Positions 22,605 to 30,527 of a stretch of DNA of 40,794 nt are shown here, piece after piece (position 1 is the first letter of the stretch; every line of letters begins with the position of its first letter). The stretch comes from JBBQAA01 sp038276395 (GTDB lineage: Bacteria; Actinomycetota; Thermoleophilia; Solirubrobacterales; Solirubrobacteraceae), in assembly GCA_038276395.1 (NCBI GenBank), contig JBBQAA010000078.1, positions 1 to 40,794 on the forward strand. The letters are read 5' to 3'. The translations under genes and the position numbers were made by a program. Under the pieces are notes generated by a model. That model made no database searches, was not told the DNA's origin, and saw nothing but the letters and a program-made list of their open reading frames with translations.

Positions 22605-24563
22605 ATGCGTCGCCTCCGCTCCGCGGGCCTGCCGGTGCGCCGCCACTCGATCCTGCAGCTCGTGGTTGACGGCGCGCTCATCGCCGCCGCCTACGTCGTC
22701 TCCTTCCAGCTCCGGTTCGACGGGAACCTCCCGTTCCGCTACCACCGGTTCATGTGGGAGACCCTGCCCTGGGTCGTCGGGCTCTCGCTCGTCGTCCTCA
22801 CGGCGTTCGGGCTCTACGTGAAGTGGTGGCGCTACCTCGACCGCCTCGACTACGAGCGCCTCGCGCGCGCGGTGCTGACGGCGACGCTCCTGTTCGTCGT
22901 CTTCGTCGCGGTCGCCCATCCCGTCGTCATCCACCCGCTGCTCCGGACCTCGGCGGGCTTCCCCTACGAGGGCGAGGCCTCGGTCACCGCGCCGGCCAGC
23001 GTGCTCGCCTCCTTCCTGCTCTTCCAGCTCATCCTCCTGGCGGGGGTGCGCTACCTGCGCCAGCGCATCTGGGAGCGGCCGATCGGCGGCTTCGGCGCGG
23101 GCAAGAACGCCCGCGACGTGCTCATCGTCGGCGCGGGGGAGGGCGGGCTGCTCGTCCTGCGCGAGATGGTCAGAAACCCGAAGCTCGGCTACCGGCCCGT
23201 CGGCTTCCTCGACGACGACCCGCGCAAGCAGGGGCTCCGGCTCGGCAACGGGCTGCGGGTGCTGGGAACCACGCAGGAGGGCGACATCGCCCGCGTGCTC
23301 GAGGAGTCAGAGCCCGACGAGGTCATCGTCGCCATTCCCTCGGCGCCGGGCACGCTGCGCAAGCGGGTCGTGGCCGGCTGCCGCCGGCGGGGGATCCCCG
23401 TGCGCACGACGCCGACGGTGTTCGAGCTCCTCCAGGGCGGCACCGCCGTCATGCGCCAGGTGCGCTCCGTGCAGGTCGAGGACGTCCTCGGCCGCGAGCC
23501 CGTGCGCATGGAGCTCGAGCGCGTCGGGGCCTACCTGACCGGGGAGACCGTGCTCGTCACCGGGGCGGGCGGCTCGATCGGCGGCGAGCTGTGCCGCCAG
23601 ATCGCCCGCGTGGCGCCGCGGCGGCTCATCCTGCTCGACCACGCCGAGGACAACCTGTTCGAGATCCGCCGCGAGCTCGAGGAGGACCGTCACTTCCCGG
23701 CCGCTGTCGCCGTCCTGGCCGACTGCAAGGAGGAGGAGCGTCTGCGGGAGGTGATCGCCGAGCACCGGCCGGCGGTCGTCTTCCACGCCGCCGCCTACAA
23801 GCACGTGCGGATGATGGAGGACAACCCTGTCGAGGCGGTGCGCAACAACGCGCTGGCCACGCGGCTCATGACTCGCATCTGCGGCGAGGCCGGGGTCGGG
23901 ACCTTCGTGCTCGTCTCGACCGACAAGGCGGTGTCGCCCGCCACGGTCATGGGGGCGTCCAAGGCGCTCGCCGAGTGGGCGGTCGAGGCGGCGGCACGCT
24001 CGTGGCCGGGCACGCGCTACGCCGCCGTGCGCTTCGGCAACGTGCTCGGATCCTCGGGCTCGGTCGTCCCCATCTTCCGCCGCCAGATCGCGAGCGGTGG
24101 GCCGGTCACGGTGACCGACGCCAAGATGACGCGCTTCTTCATGACGATTCCGGAGTCGGTCCAGCTCATCATCCGCGCGGGCTCCCTGCCCGCCGAGTCG
24201 GGCGCGGTGTTCGTGCTCGACATGGGGGATCCGGTCAGGATCGTCGACCTCGCCGAGCAGATGATCCGGCTCTCCGGCCTCGAGCCGGAGCGGGACATCG
24301 CCATCGACGTGATCGGCCGCCGCCCCGGCGAGAAGCTCCACGAGGACCTCTTCAACCCCTATGAGCGCCCGCAGCCGACGCCGGCCGAGAAGATCCTCCG
24401 CGCCGAGCGCGAGGCGCTCGATCCCGAGTGGGTCGAGCGCACCTTCGGCGAGATCAACCTGCTCGTGCTCGAGGGGGACGCGCGCGCGCTCGCGGCCCGC
24501 GTGGCCGAGCTGTCCTCGGTGCGCGCGGCCGCCGGCGGCCTGGCGGACCGGACGCTCTCGTAG
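22605..24563 (+). CDS. CapD/FlaA1-type membrane nucleotide-sugar 4,6-dehydratase
   Basis: A 652-residue membrane protein. Residues 15-160 hold four membrane segments; a first Rossmann-like domain (about 170-290) has VLIVGAGEGGLLVLREM and VGFLDDDP; the second, catalytic short-chain dehydrogenase/reductase domain (about 312-600) has NAD-binding TGAGGSIG from Thr319, the FHAAAYKHV block, LVSTDKAV and ASKALAEW. This is the architecture of UDP-GlcNAc 4,6-dehydratases such as PglF/CapD/WbpM. The usual active-site triad Lys and Asp appear in the STDK block; the Tyr of YxxxK is absent, as in WbpM-type enzymes. Product would be a 4-keto-6-deoxy sugar for the DegT aminotransferase. Confidence 0.94.
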   Translation: MRRLRSAGLPVRRHSILQLVVDGALIAAAYVVSFQLRFDGNLPFRYHRFMWETLPWVVGLSLVVLTAFGLYVKWWRYLDRLDYERLARAVLTATLLFVVFVAVAHPVVIHPLLRTSAGFPYEGEASVTAPASVLASFLLFQLILLAGVRYLRQRIWERPIGGFGAGKNARDVLIVGAGEGGLLVLREMVRNPKLGYRPVGFLDDDPRKQGLRLGNGLRVLGTTQEGDIARVLEESEPDEVIVAIPSAPGTLRKRVVAGCRRRGIPVRTTPTVFELLQGGTAVMRQVRSVQVEDVLGREPVRMELERVGAYLTGETVLVTGAGGSIGGELCRQIARVAPRRLILLDHAEDNLFEIRRELEEDRHFPAAVAVLADCKEEERLREVIAEHRPAVVFHAAAYKHVRMMEDNPVEAVRNNALATRLMTRICGEAGVGTFVLVSTDKAVSPATVMGASKALAEWAVEAAARSWPGTRYAAVRFGNVLGSSGSVVPIFRRQIASGGPVTVTDAKMTRFFMTIPESVQLIIRAGSLPAESGAVFVLDMGDPVRIVDLAEQMIRLSGLEPERDIAIDVIGRRPGEKLHEDLFNPYERPQPTPAEKILRAEREALDPEWVERTFGEINLLVLEGDARALAARVAELSSVRAAAGGLADRTLS

Positions 24564-24566
24564 GAT
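24561..24566 (+). promoter_or_regulatory. Candidate -10 (TAGGAT) formed on the dehydratase stop codon
   Basis: The dehydratase TAG stop plus GAT makes TAGGAT, a close -10 match, six bases before GTG 24573. No Shine-Dalgarno is visible. Confidence 0.5.
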
Positions 24567-24572
24567 CACGCC

Positions 24573-25754
24573 GTGCTGCTGGCGCTCTCGCTGTCCTCGG
24601 GCGTGAAGACGGCCGGAGCCTATGCCGGGTTCGCGGCGATCCTCGGGCTCGGCGTCCTCTCGCTCCTCTACTTCGCCCAGGCGCGCGAGGTCAAGCGCCT
24701 GCGGGAGTGGGCCGGTCGCGCCCCCGAGCGCGCGCAGGAGCTCGAGGAGCAGGCCATGACCCGCCCGGAGGCCCCGGCCCCGGACGCCGTCGCCGTCCCG
24801 GCTGTCACCGGGACGCCGTCGGTGCGCCGCCTGCCGGCCCGGCCCGTGGCCTCGCCCGCCGGCGCGGCGGGGAACGGCGCGAGCGAGCGGGCGCCCCTCG
24901 CCGCGCCCGCGATGACGGCGGCTCCGGCGCTGGCGTCGGCCACGCGCTACGTGGCGCCGGCGGCCCCCGCGCCCGAACCCGAGAGCTCTCCGGTCCCGGT
25001 CCCGGCGGTCGCCCCGCCCCCGGCGCCCGAGGCGCGGCCCGAGCCGAGCAACCCGCCGGTCCTCGAGCCGACTGCGCCCGCCGCGCTCACCGCCGCCGCC
25101 TCGCGCCCGACGGCCGCGCGCGCCGCGGCGTCCCCGCGACCGACGCCCCCGCCCTCGCCGGCGCGGCCCGCGGGCAACGGCGCCCAGACGCCGCCGCCCG
25201 TGCGGCGGATCGCACCGCTCCCGCCGCCGCAGAGCGCGCGGGTCACGGGCGAGCCGTCCGCCCGCGAGCGCGGCCGGGGCCTCCTCGTGGCGGGGATCGT
25301 CGTCGCGCTCCTCATCATCGCCGGCGGCGCCTTCGCCGCGGCCCAGCTCCTCTCGGGCGGCTCGTCGGGCAACGGCAGGTCCTCGGCCGCGCGCGCCGCC
25401 GGCCAGGCCGCGCCCAAGGTCCGTGCCAAGCCGGGCGCCTCGTTCTCCCCCCAGGGCGTCACCGTCACGGTGCTGAACGGCACGCCGGTCGCGGGGCTGG
25501 CCAAGCGCGTCGGCTCGCTGCTCGCGGCCAAGGGCTTTCGCGAGGGGCAGCTCACGAACGCCGCCAACCAGACTCAGTCGGCGACCATCGCCTCCTACCT
25601 GCCCGGCCACCGTGCGGACGCGGTCGCCGTGGCCAAGGCGCTGCCCGGCACGGCGGTCGAGCCGATCGACCCGACGACGAAGGGGATCGCCTGCCCGGCG
25701 GTCTCCTGCGCCTCGACGGTCGTCGTCACGGTCGGCGTGGATCGCGCCAGGTAG
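24573..25754 (+). CDS. Membrane protein with C-terminal LytR_C domain
   Basis: A 393-residue protein. One membrane segment near the N-terminus (about residues 11-32, AGAYAGFAAILGLGVLSLLYFAQ) precedes a very long Pro/Ala-rich disordered region (about 60-230), a second helix (about 234-257, GLLVAGIVVALLIIAGGAFAA), and a C-terminal domain (about 290-393) beginning VTVTVLNGTPVAGLAKRVGS and including IASYLPGHRADAVAVAK and VVVTVGVD. That domain matches LytR_C, found alone or after LytR-CpsA-Psr enzymes, which attach glycans to peptidoglycan. No LCP catalytic domain is present, so it is a LytR_C-only protein. Its place beside CapD and an O-antigen ligase-like protein suggests a role in glycan attachment; this is inference. 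Confidence 0.88.
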   Translation: MLLALSLSSGVKTAGAYAGFAAILGLGVLSLLYFAQAREVKRLREWAGRAPERAQELEEQAMTRPEAPAPDAVAVPAVTGTPSVRRLPARPVASPAGAAGNGASERAPLAAPAMTAAPALASATRYVAPAAPAPEPESSPVPVPAVAPPPAPEARPEPSNPPVLEPTAPAALTAAASRPTAARAAASPRPTPPPSPARPAGNGAQTPPPVRRIAPLPPPQSARVTGEPSARERGRGLLVAGIVVALLIIAGGAFAAAQLLSGGSSGNGRSSAARAAGQAAPKVRAKPGASFSPQGVTVTVLNGTPVAGLAKRVGSLLAAKGFREGQLTNAANQTQSATIASYLPGHRADAVAVAKALPGTAVEPIDPTTKGIACPAVSCASTVVVTVGVDRAR

Positions 25755-25767
25755 GGCCCTCCCACCC

Positions 25768-27522
25768 GTGACCCCGCTCGCCCGGCTGACGTTCGGCGCG
25801 CTCGTGCTCGCCACGCTGGGGGCGTTCTTCGTCACTCAGCGGCTGAAGCGCTCCCCGCCCGTGATCGGTGACGCGCGCGTCACCCCGCCGTACTTCTCGC
25901 CGGGCGGCGGCGTCCGCGACCGGGCGCGGATCGTCTTCCGCCTCAAGCGCGCCGACACGGTGAGCGTCGGCGTCGTCAACCTGGCGGGCGACACCGTGCG
26001 CGAGCTCGCCGCGGGGCGCGCCGTGGCCGGCGGGCGGCGCATCGTCATCCGCTGGAACGGCCGGGAGGACGACGGCCGCCTCGCGCCCGACGGCAGCTAC
26101 CGGGTGCGCCTCGGCCTCGGGCGGGCCGCCCGCTCCGTGCTCCTGCCCGGGATCGCCCGGCTCGACACGAGACCGCCGCGCCCGCGGCTCATCCGGGTCG
26201 GCGGGCGGCGGACCGCGCGTGCGCGGCTGCCGCTCATCCTGCGCGCGGGCGGTAAGGCGCGTGTTCGCGTGCGCTTCGCCCGCGCTCCCGCCCGCGCCGC
26301 CGCGCTCATCGTCACCCGCACCGACCTCCCGCTTCCGCGGCGCGTGGCCACGGTCGCGTTCGGGGGCCGGCGGGCGACGGCCTGGGACGTCCGCGTGGAC
26401 GGCCGCCCCGCCCCGCCCGGGATCTACCGGCTCCAGGTCCGCGCCCGCGATCGCGCGGGGAACGTCGGGCTCTCGCCGGCGCGGGCGCCCGGGATCGGCG
26501 TCACCGTCCGCGCCGTCGCCGTGCAGCCGCTCCTCGGCAGCCACCGCGCCGGGACGCGCCTGCGCTTCCTCGTCGACTCGCGCGGGCGGCGCTACCGGTG
26601 GGCGGTGCGCAGAACCGGGTCCGGCCCGCGGCTCGCCCACGGCCGCGGGCGGGGTCCGGTCCTCCGCTTCCGGGCGCCCGCGGGCCGCTCGTGCGCCTGT
26701 GAGCTGACGGTGCGCGCCGGCGGGGCCGCGGTCACCGTCCCCTTCGCCGTGACCGCGCCCGAGCGCCGCCGCGTGCTCGTCGTCCTGCCGTCGCTGTCCT
26801 GGGCGGGAAGCGCGCTCACCGACGACGACGGGGACGGCACGCCCAACACCCTCGACCGCGGGGAGCCGGCGCCGCTGCGCCGGGCGTTCCCGGCGATCCC
26901 CGCGGGCTACCGGGCCAATGAGGCGCGGCTCCTCGCCCACCTCGACCGGGCGCGCGACTCCTATGACCTCACGACCGACGCCGCGCTCGCGCTCGGGTCG
27001 GGCCCGCCGCTCGCCGGCCACTCGGGTGTGCTCCTGGCGGGGACGGAGCAGTGGCTCCCGGCCCCGGTCGGCACGGCGCTGCGGCGCTTCGTGACGGACG
27101 GCGGGCGCCTCGCGAGCTTCAGCGTGGGCTCGCTGCGCCGCGGCGTCACGCTCTCGACGGGCCCGGCGCCGGTCCTCTCGCGCCCGACGCCGCTGCGCTC
27201 GCTCGACGCGCTCTCCTCGCGCCTCGGGCCGCTCGTCCGCCGCCCTACGGACATCACCGTCTTCACGCAGGGGGCCGGGCTGTTCGACACGGTCAGCGGC
27301 GTCTTCCCGCGCTGGCCGGCCTACGAGCCCACCCGCTCTGTCGCGCCGGGGCGGATTCTCGCGCTGGCGGGGCCCAATCCTTCGACGCCGGTCATCCTCG
27401 CCTACCGCCTCGGGCGCGGGCTCGTCATCCGCGCCGGCCTGCCCGGGTGGGACGCGCGGCTCGGGAGCGACCCCGGCGTCTCCGACCTCACGGATCAGGC
27501 GTGGAAGCTCCTCTCGCGCTAG
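25768..27522 (+). CDS. Secreted protein with FlgD-like Ig domain and C-terminal alpha/beta domain
   Basis: A 584-residue protein, family not confidently named. A signal anchor (about residues 6-22, LTFGALVLATLGAFFV) is followed by a FlgD-type Ig-like module with VGVVNLAGDTVRELA and WNGREDDGRLAPDGSYRVRL, repeated more weakly later (WDVRVDGRPAPPGIYRLQV). The C-terminal half (about 335-584) starts RRVLVVLPSLSWAG, contains a DDDGDGTPNTLDRG motif like calcium-binding thrombospondin-type loops, then GVLLAGTEQWLPAPVGTALR and FVTDGGRLASFSVGSLRRGV, resembling the glutamine-amidotransferase-like domain of N,N-dimethylformamidase-type proteins. The start is GTG 25768; the preceding TAGGGC fits TANNNT except for its last base. 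Overlaps the next gene by 22 bases. Likely outside the membrane; function unknown. Confidence 0.82.
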   Translation: MTPLARLTFGALVLATLGAFFVTQRLKRSPPVIGDARVTPPYFSPGGGVRDRARIVFRLKRADTVSVGVVNLAGDTVRELAAGRAVAGGRRIVIRWNGREDDGRLAPDGSYRVRLGLGRAARSVLLPGIARLDTRPPRPRLIRVGGRRTARARLPLILRAGGKARVRVRFARAPARAAALIVTRTDLPLPRRVATVAFGGRRATAWDVRVDGRPAPPGIYRLQVRARDRAGNVGLSPARAPGIGVTVRAVAVQPLLGSHRAGTRLRFLVDSRGRRYRWAVRRTGSGPRLAHGRGRGPVLRFRAPAGRSCACELTVRAGGAAVTVPFAVTAPERRRVLVVLPSLSWAGSALTDDDGDGTPNTLDRGEPAPLRRAFPAIPAGYRANEARLLAHLDRARDSYDLTTDAALALGSGPPLAGHSGVLLAGTEQWLPAPVGTALRRFVTDGGRLASFSVGSLRRGVTLSTGPAPVLSRPTPLRSLDALSSRLGPLVRRPTDITVFTQGAGLFDTVSGVFPRWPAYEPTRSVAPGRILALAGPNPSTPVILAYRLGRGLVIRAGLPGWDARLGSDPGVSDLTDQAWKLLSR

Positions 27523-29015
27523 CCCCCCTCCTCGAGCAGACGGGCGGCGTCCTGCTCGCCGCGCTCGCCGCCGCCGCCGTCGTCGCGCCCAGCGCGCGCA
27601 CGCGGGCGTACTCGACCCTCGGGGCGCTCGCGCTCGCGCCGGCGCTCCTCGTCGGGCAGATCCACGCCAGCGCGCAGTTCCGCCCGATCGCCCGTCATCC
27701 CCTGGTCGCCCTCGTGGCCGGGCTCGTCGCCCTCGGCCTGCTCGCGCTCGCGGCCCGCTGGCTGCGCGCCCGGCCCCGGTGGTTCCCGCTCGTCGTGGTC
27801 GCCGCCCTTCCCTTCCGGATCCCGATCCAGTCGGGCGGGACGACCTCGAACCTGCTCGTCCCGCTCTACCTCGTCATCGCCACGGGCGCGCTCGCCTTCT
27901 TCATCCCGCGCATCCGCGCCAGCGACCCGGAGGGCCACGCCGACCTCGCGCCGAGCGGGACCGCCCTGGCCCTCATCGCGTTCGTCGGGCTCTACGCGGT
28001 GCAGGCGCTCTACTCGCCGGCCGAGAAGAACGCCGAGAGCCAGCTTGTCTTCTTCTACGTGCCCTTCGCGCTGCTCTTCGCGCTGCTGCGGGAGTACGAG
28101 TGGACCCGGCGGCGCGCGCTCGAGTCCCTCGGCGTGCTCACCGGGCTCGCCGTCGTGCTCGTGGGGATCGGCTACGTCGAGTACGCGACCAAGCGCGTCC
28201 TCTTGAACCCGAAGGTGATCGACACGAATGCCTTCTCCGACTACTTCCGCGTCAACTCGCTCTTCTTCGATCCGAACATCTACGGGCGCTTTCTGGCCAT
28301 CGTCATGCTCGGGCTGACGGTCGTGCTGCTGTGGAACGGCTCGCGCCGCGTGGGCTGGGCGTGTGCCGCCCTGCTCGCCGTGCTGTGGGGCGGCCTCGTG
28401 CTCTCCTTCTCGCAGTCGAGCTTCGTCGCGCTCCTGGCCGGCCTCGCCGTGCTCGCCGCGCGACGCTGGGACGCCCGCCGCACGGCGCTCGCCGTGGGCG
28501 GGGTGATCCTCGCCGGAGCGGTCTTCGTCGTCGCCGCCCAGGGCGTGCTCAAGCTCGACCTCGGCTCGGCGAGCTCGGTCAACCGGGGCACGAGCGGGCG
28601 CCTGAACCTGGTCCGGGGAGGGCTGCGGCAGTTCGGCGCCCGGCCCGTCCTCGGCTTCGGCTCGGGCTCGTTCGCGAAGGTCTACCGGGAGCGCCACCGC
28701 GGCTCGCGCCAGACCGCGGTCTCCGCCTCCCACACGATCCCCGTGACCGTGGCCGCCGAGCAGGGCGTCGTCGGCCTCGTCGCCTACCTGGTGCTCGTCG
28801 TCGTGACGGTTCGCGGCCTCCTGCGCGCGCGCCCGCCGGACGACCCGGTCAACGCCTTCCTGCTCGCCGCCTTCGTCGCCCTCGTGCTGCACACGCTGAT
28901 CTACGCCGCCTTCCTCGAGGACCCGACGACGTGGGCGCTGCTCGGGATCGCCGCGGCCTACGCCCGGGTGCCGTCCCGCCCGCCCGCCCGCGCCCCGGCC
29001 GTCGCGGTGCCGTGA
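27501..29015 (+). CDS. O-antigen ligase/polymerase (Wzy-like) family membrane protein
   Basis: A 504-residue polytopic protein with about 11 membrane segments. The Wzy_C/O-antigen ligase signature lies in the second half: LVLSFSQSSFVALLAGL, the large loop with SGRLNLVRGGLRQFGARPVLGFG and SHTIPVTVAAEQGVVGLVAYL, in which the Arg and the loop His are the conserved features of WaaL/Wzy proteins. Such proteins polymerise lipid-linked repeat units or transfer them. The GTG start lies inside the upstream gene (22-base overlap, different frame), and the 3' TGA overlaps the next GTG. Ligase against polymerase cannot be decided from sequence; polymerase is favoured by the CapD/DegT neighbours. Confidence 0.88.
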   Translation: MEAPLALAPLLEQTGGVLLAALAAAAVVAPSARTRAYSTLGALALAPALLVGQIHASAQFRPIARHPLVALVAGLVALGLLALAARWLRARPRWFPLVVVAALPFRIPIQSGGTTSNLLVPLYLVIATGALAFFIPRIRASDPEGHADLAPSGTALALIAFVGLYAVQALYSPAEKNAESQLVFFYVPFALLFALLREYEWTRRRALESLGVLTGLAVVLVGIGYVEYATKRVLLNPKVIDTNAFSDYFRVNSLFFDPNIYGRFLAIVMLGLTVVLLWNGSRRVGWACAALLAVLWGGLVLSFSQSSFVALLAGLAVLAARRWDARRTALAVGGVILAGAVFVVAAQGVLKLDLGSASSVNRGTSGRLNLVRGGLRQFGARPVLGFGSGSFAKVYRERHRGSRQTAVSASHTIPVTVAAEQGVVGLVAYLVLVVVTVRGLLRARPPDDPVNAFLLAAFVALVLHTLIYAAFLEDPTTWALLGIAAAYARVPSRPPARAPAVAVP

Positions 29016-30430
29016 GCCGCCCCCGCGAGCTGGCCGCCGGCGCGGCGCTCGCCGCCGCCGGGGTCCTCGGCTGGGCGCTCGTGCGGACCTACCCCGCCTT
29101 CGACTCCTACTTCGCGCTCGTGTGGGGCCGGGAGCTCGCGCACGGGCATCTGCCGGCCTACCAGGTCGGGGGTGCGCCGACGCCGCACCCGCTTTGGACG
29201 CTCGTCGCCGCGCTGTGCTCGCTGCTCGGCCGCGCGGGTGATCGCGCGCTCGTGCTCGTCGCCGTGCTCGGGCTCGTCGCGCTCGTCTGGGGCGCGGCGC
29301 GGCTCGGCGCCGCCGCGTGGGATCTCCCGCGCGGGCTGCTGGGGGCGCTCTTCGTGGGCACGAGCTTCGCCTTCGGGCTCTACGCGGCGGGCGCCTACGT
29401 CGACGTCCCCTTCGCCGCGCTCGTGACCTGGGCGGCGGCGCTCGAGCAGGAGCGGCCGCGCCGCGGCCGCGCACCGATGGTCCTGCTCGCCCTGGCCGGC
29501 CTGCTCCGTCCCGAGGCCTGGGTCCTCGCCGTGCTCTACGCGTTGTGGCTGTGGCGCGGCGGCGCGCTGCGCGCCGAGCACGTCACGCTCGTCCTCGCGC
29601 CGCCGCTGCTGTGGGGCCTCTCCGACCTCGCCATCACCGGGGACCCGCTCTATTCCCTGCACCGGACCTCGACGGTGGCGGAGAACGTCGGACAGGCGAC
29701 CTCGGCGCTGCGCGTGCCGGTGCGGCTCGTCACCGAGCTCTCGGGGACGGTGCGCGCGCCGGTGCTCGCCCTGGCCGTGACGGGCGCCGCGCTGGCCCTG
29801 GTGCGGGACCGCTCGCGCCGCCTCGCCGCGCCGCTCGCGCTCGGGGGCGCGGGGCTGCTCGCCTTCGTCATCGCCGGGGTGCTCGCCGGCACCGCCGAGC
29901 CGCGCTACCTGACGGTCCCCGCCGTGGCGGTCTGTGTGTTCGCCGCCCACGCCCTGCTCGGCTGGCGCGAGGTCCCGCGGCGCGAGCGACGCCTGAGGGC
30001 CCCGTGGCGCGGCGGCGCGGCCGCGGCGATCCTCGCCGGCTTCGTCGGGCTCGTGCTCACCCTGCCCGGCTCGTTTGAGCGCATGCGCGATCAGCTCCGC
30101 TTCCTGCGCGACTCCCACGACGACCTGGCCGGGCTCCTGCACACGCCCGGGATCGCCGGCTGCCGCCCGCTCACCTTCCCGACCTACCGGCTCGTGCCCG
30201 TCGTCCGGTGGGAGCTCGACCTGCCGGACGGCGCCGCGCGCGCGGCCATCGGCGTACCGACGGGCGCGCCCGGCGTCCGCTTCTTCCTCGGCCCCGGCCC
30301 CCGCGCCGTGCAGCAGCTCGGCCAGGCCACGGGTACCCCCCCGGCGACGAACATCCCCGACCCCGCCCTGCCGATGATCGCCCGGCGGGGGGATATCGAG
30401 GCGCGGGGAGGGTGCCTGCCGGGCGGGTAG
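29012..30430 (+). CDS. Polytopic membrane protein, GT-C glycosyltransferase-like
   Basis: A 472-residue protein with roughly ten membrane segments. The first extracytoplasmic loop contains TYPAFDSYFALVWGRELAHG and APTPHPLWTL; an acidic residue at the start of loop 1 is the position of the catalytic Asp/Glu in GT-C lipid-linked sugar transferases (ArnT/PMT and mannosyltransferase types). A later LLRPEAWVLAVLYALWLW is also GT-C-like. The C-terminal 100 residues are a soluble domain beginning DDLAGLLHTPGIAGCRPLTF, with two Cys (GCRP and GGCLPGG). I do not know a precise family. It overlaps the polymerase gene by four bases and ends the island, followed by a hairpin. A glycan-transfer role is inferred. 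Confidence 0.8.
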   Translation: MSRPRELAAGAALAAAGVLGWALVRTYPAFDSYFALVWGRELAHGHLPAYQVGGAPTPHPLWTLVAALCSLLGRAGDRALVLVAVLGLVALVWGAARLGAAAWDLPRGLLGALFVGTSFAFGLYAAGAYVDVPFAALVTWAAALEQERPRRGRAPMVLLALAGLLRPEAWVLAVLYALWLWRGGALRAEHVTLVLAPPLLWGLSDLAITGDPLYSLHRTSTVAENVGQATSALRVPVRLVTELSGTVRAPVLALAVTGAALALVRDRSRRLAAPLALGGAGLLAFVIAGVLAGTAEPRYLTVPAVAVCVFAAHALLGWREVPRRERRLRAPWRGGAAAAILAGFVGLVLTLPGSFERMRDQLRFLRDSHDDLAGLLHTPGIAGCRPLTFPTYRLVPVVRWELDLPDGAARAAIGVPTGAPGVRFFLGPGPRAVQQLGQATGTPPATNIPDPALPMIARRGDIEARGGCLPGG

Positions 30431-30450
30431 GCGCCGCGCGGCGTCGCGCC
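30430..30450 (+). terminator. Candidate hairpin at the end of the glycan island
   Basis: The sequence just after the TAG stop can fold into a nine-pair stem (GGCGC outer, GCG inner; one C-C mismatch, one wobble) around a three-base loop. No T-tract follows. A termination role is tentative. Confidence 0.3.
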
Positions 30451-30461
30451 GATGCCGGCGA

Positions 30462-30502
30462 TTCCCGCAGTTGTGGTCCTCTGACCCCCTCAAGTGCGGG
30501 AA
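30462..30502. repeat. 41-base palindrome in the acetoacetyl-CoA synthetase promoter region
   Basis: Arms TTCCCGCAGTTG (30462-30473) and CAAGTGCGGGAA (30491-30502) are complementary at 11 of 12 positions. Inside, GGTC (30475-30478) and GACC (30483-30486) form a second stem around CTCT. It ends 11 bases before the TAGCCT hexamer, so it overlaps the -35 zone. It could be an operator, or a REP-like element. Confidence 0.7.
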
Positions 30503-30513
30503 CGCGCCGCGGG

Positions 30514-30519
30514 TAGCCT
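30514..30519 (+). promoter_or_regulatory. Candidate -10 (TAGCCT) for acetoacetyl-CoA synthetase
   Basis: TAGCCT ends eight bases before ATG 30528. The 41-base palindrome lies just upstream, where a -35 element or regulator would bind. No Shine-Dalgarno is present. Confidence 0.5.
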
Positions 30520-30527
30520 CCGCGGCG

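Noticed and set aside
25752..25757. TAGGGC hexamer before GTG 25768 as a leaderless promoter
   Set aside because: The position fits, but the last base is C, and the final T is the most conserved -10 base; left as a near match.
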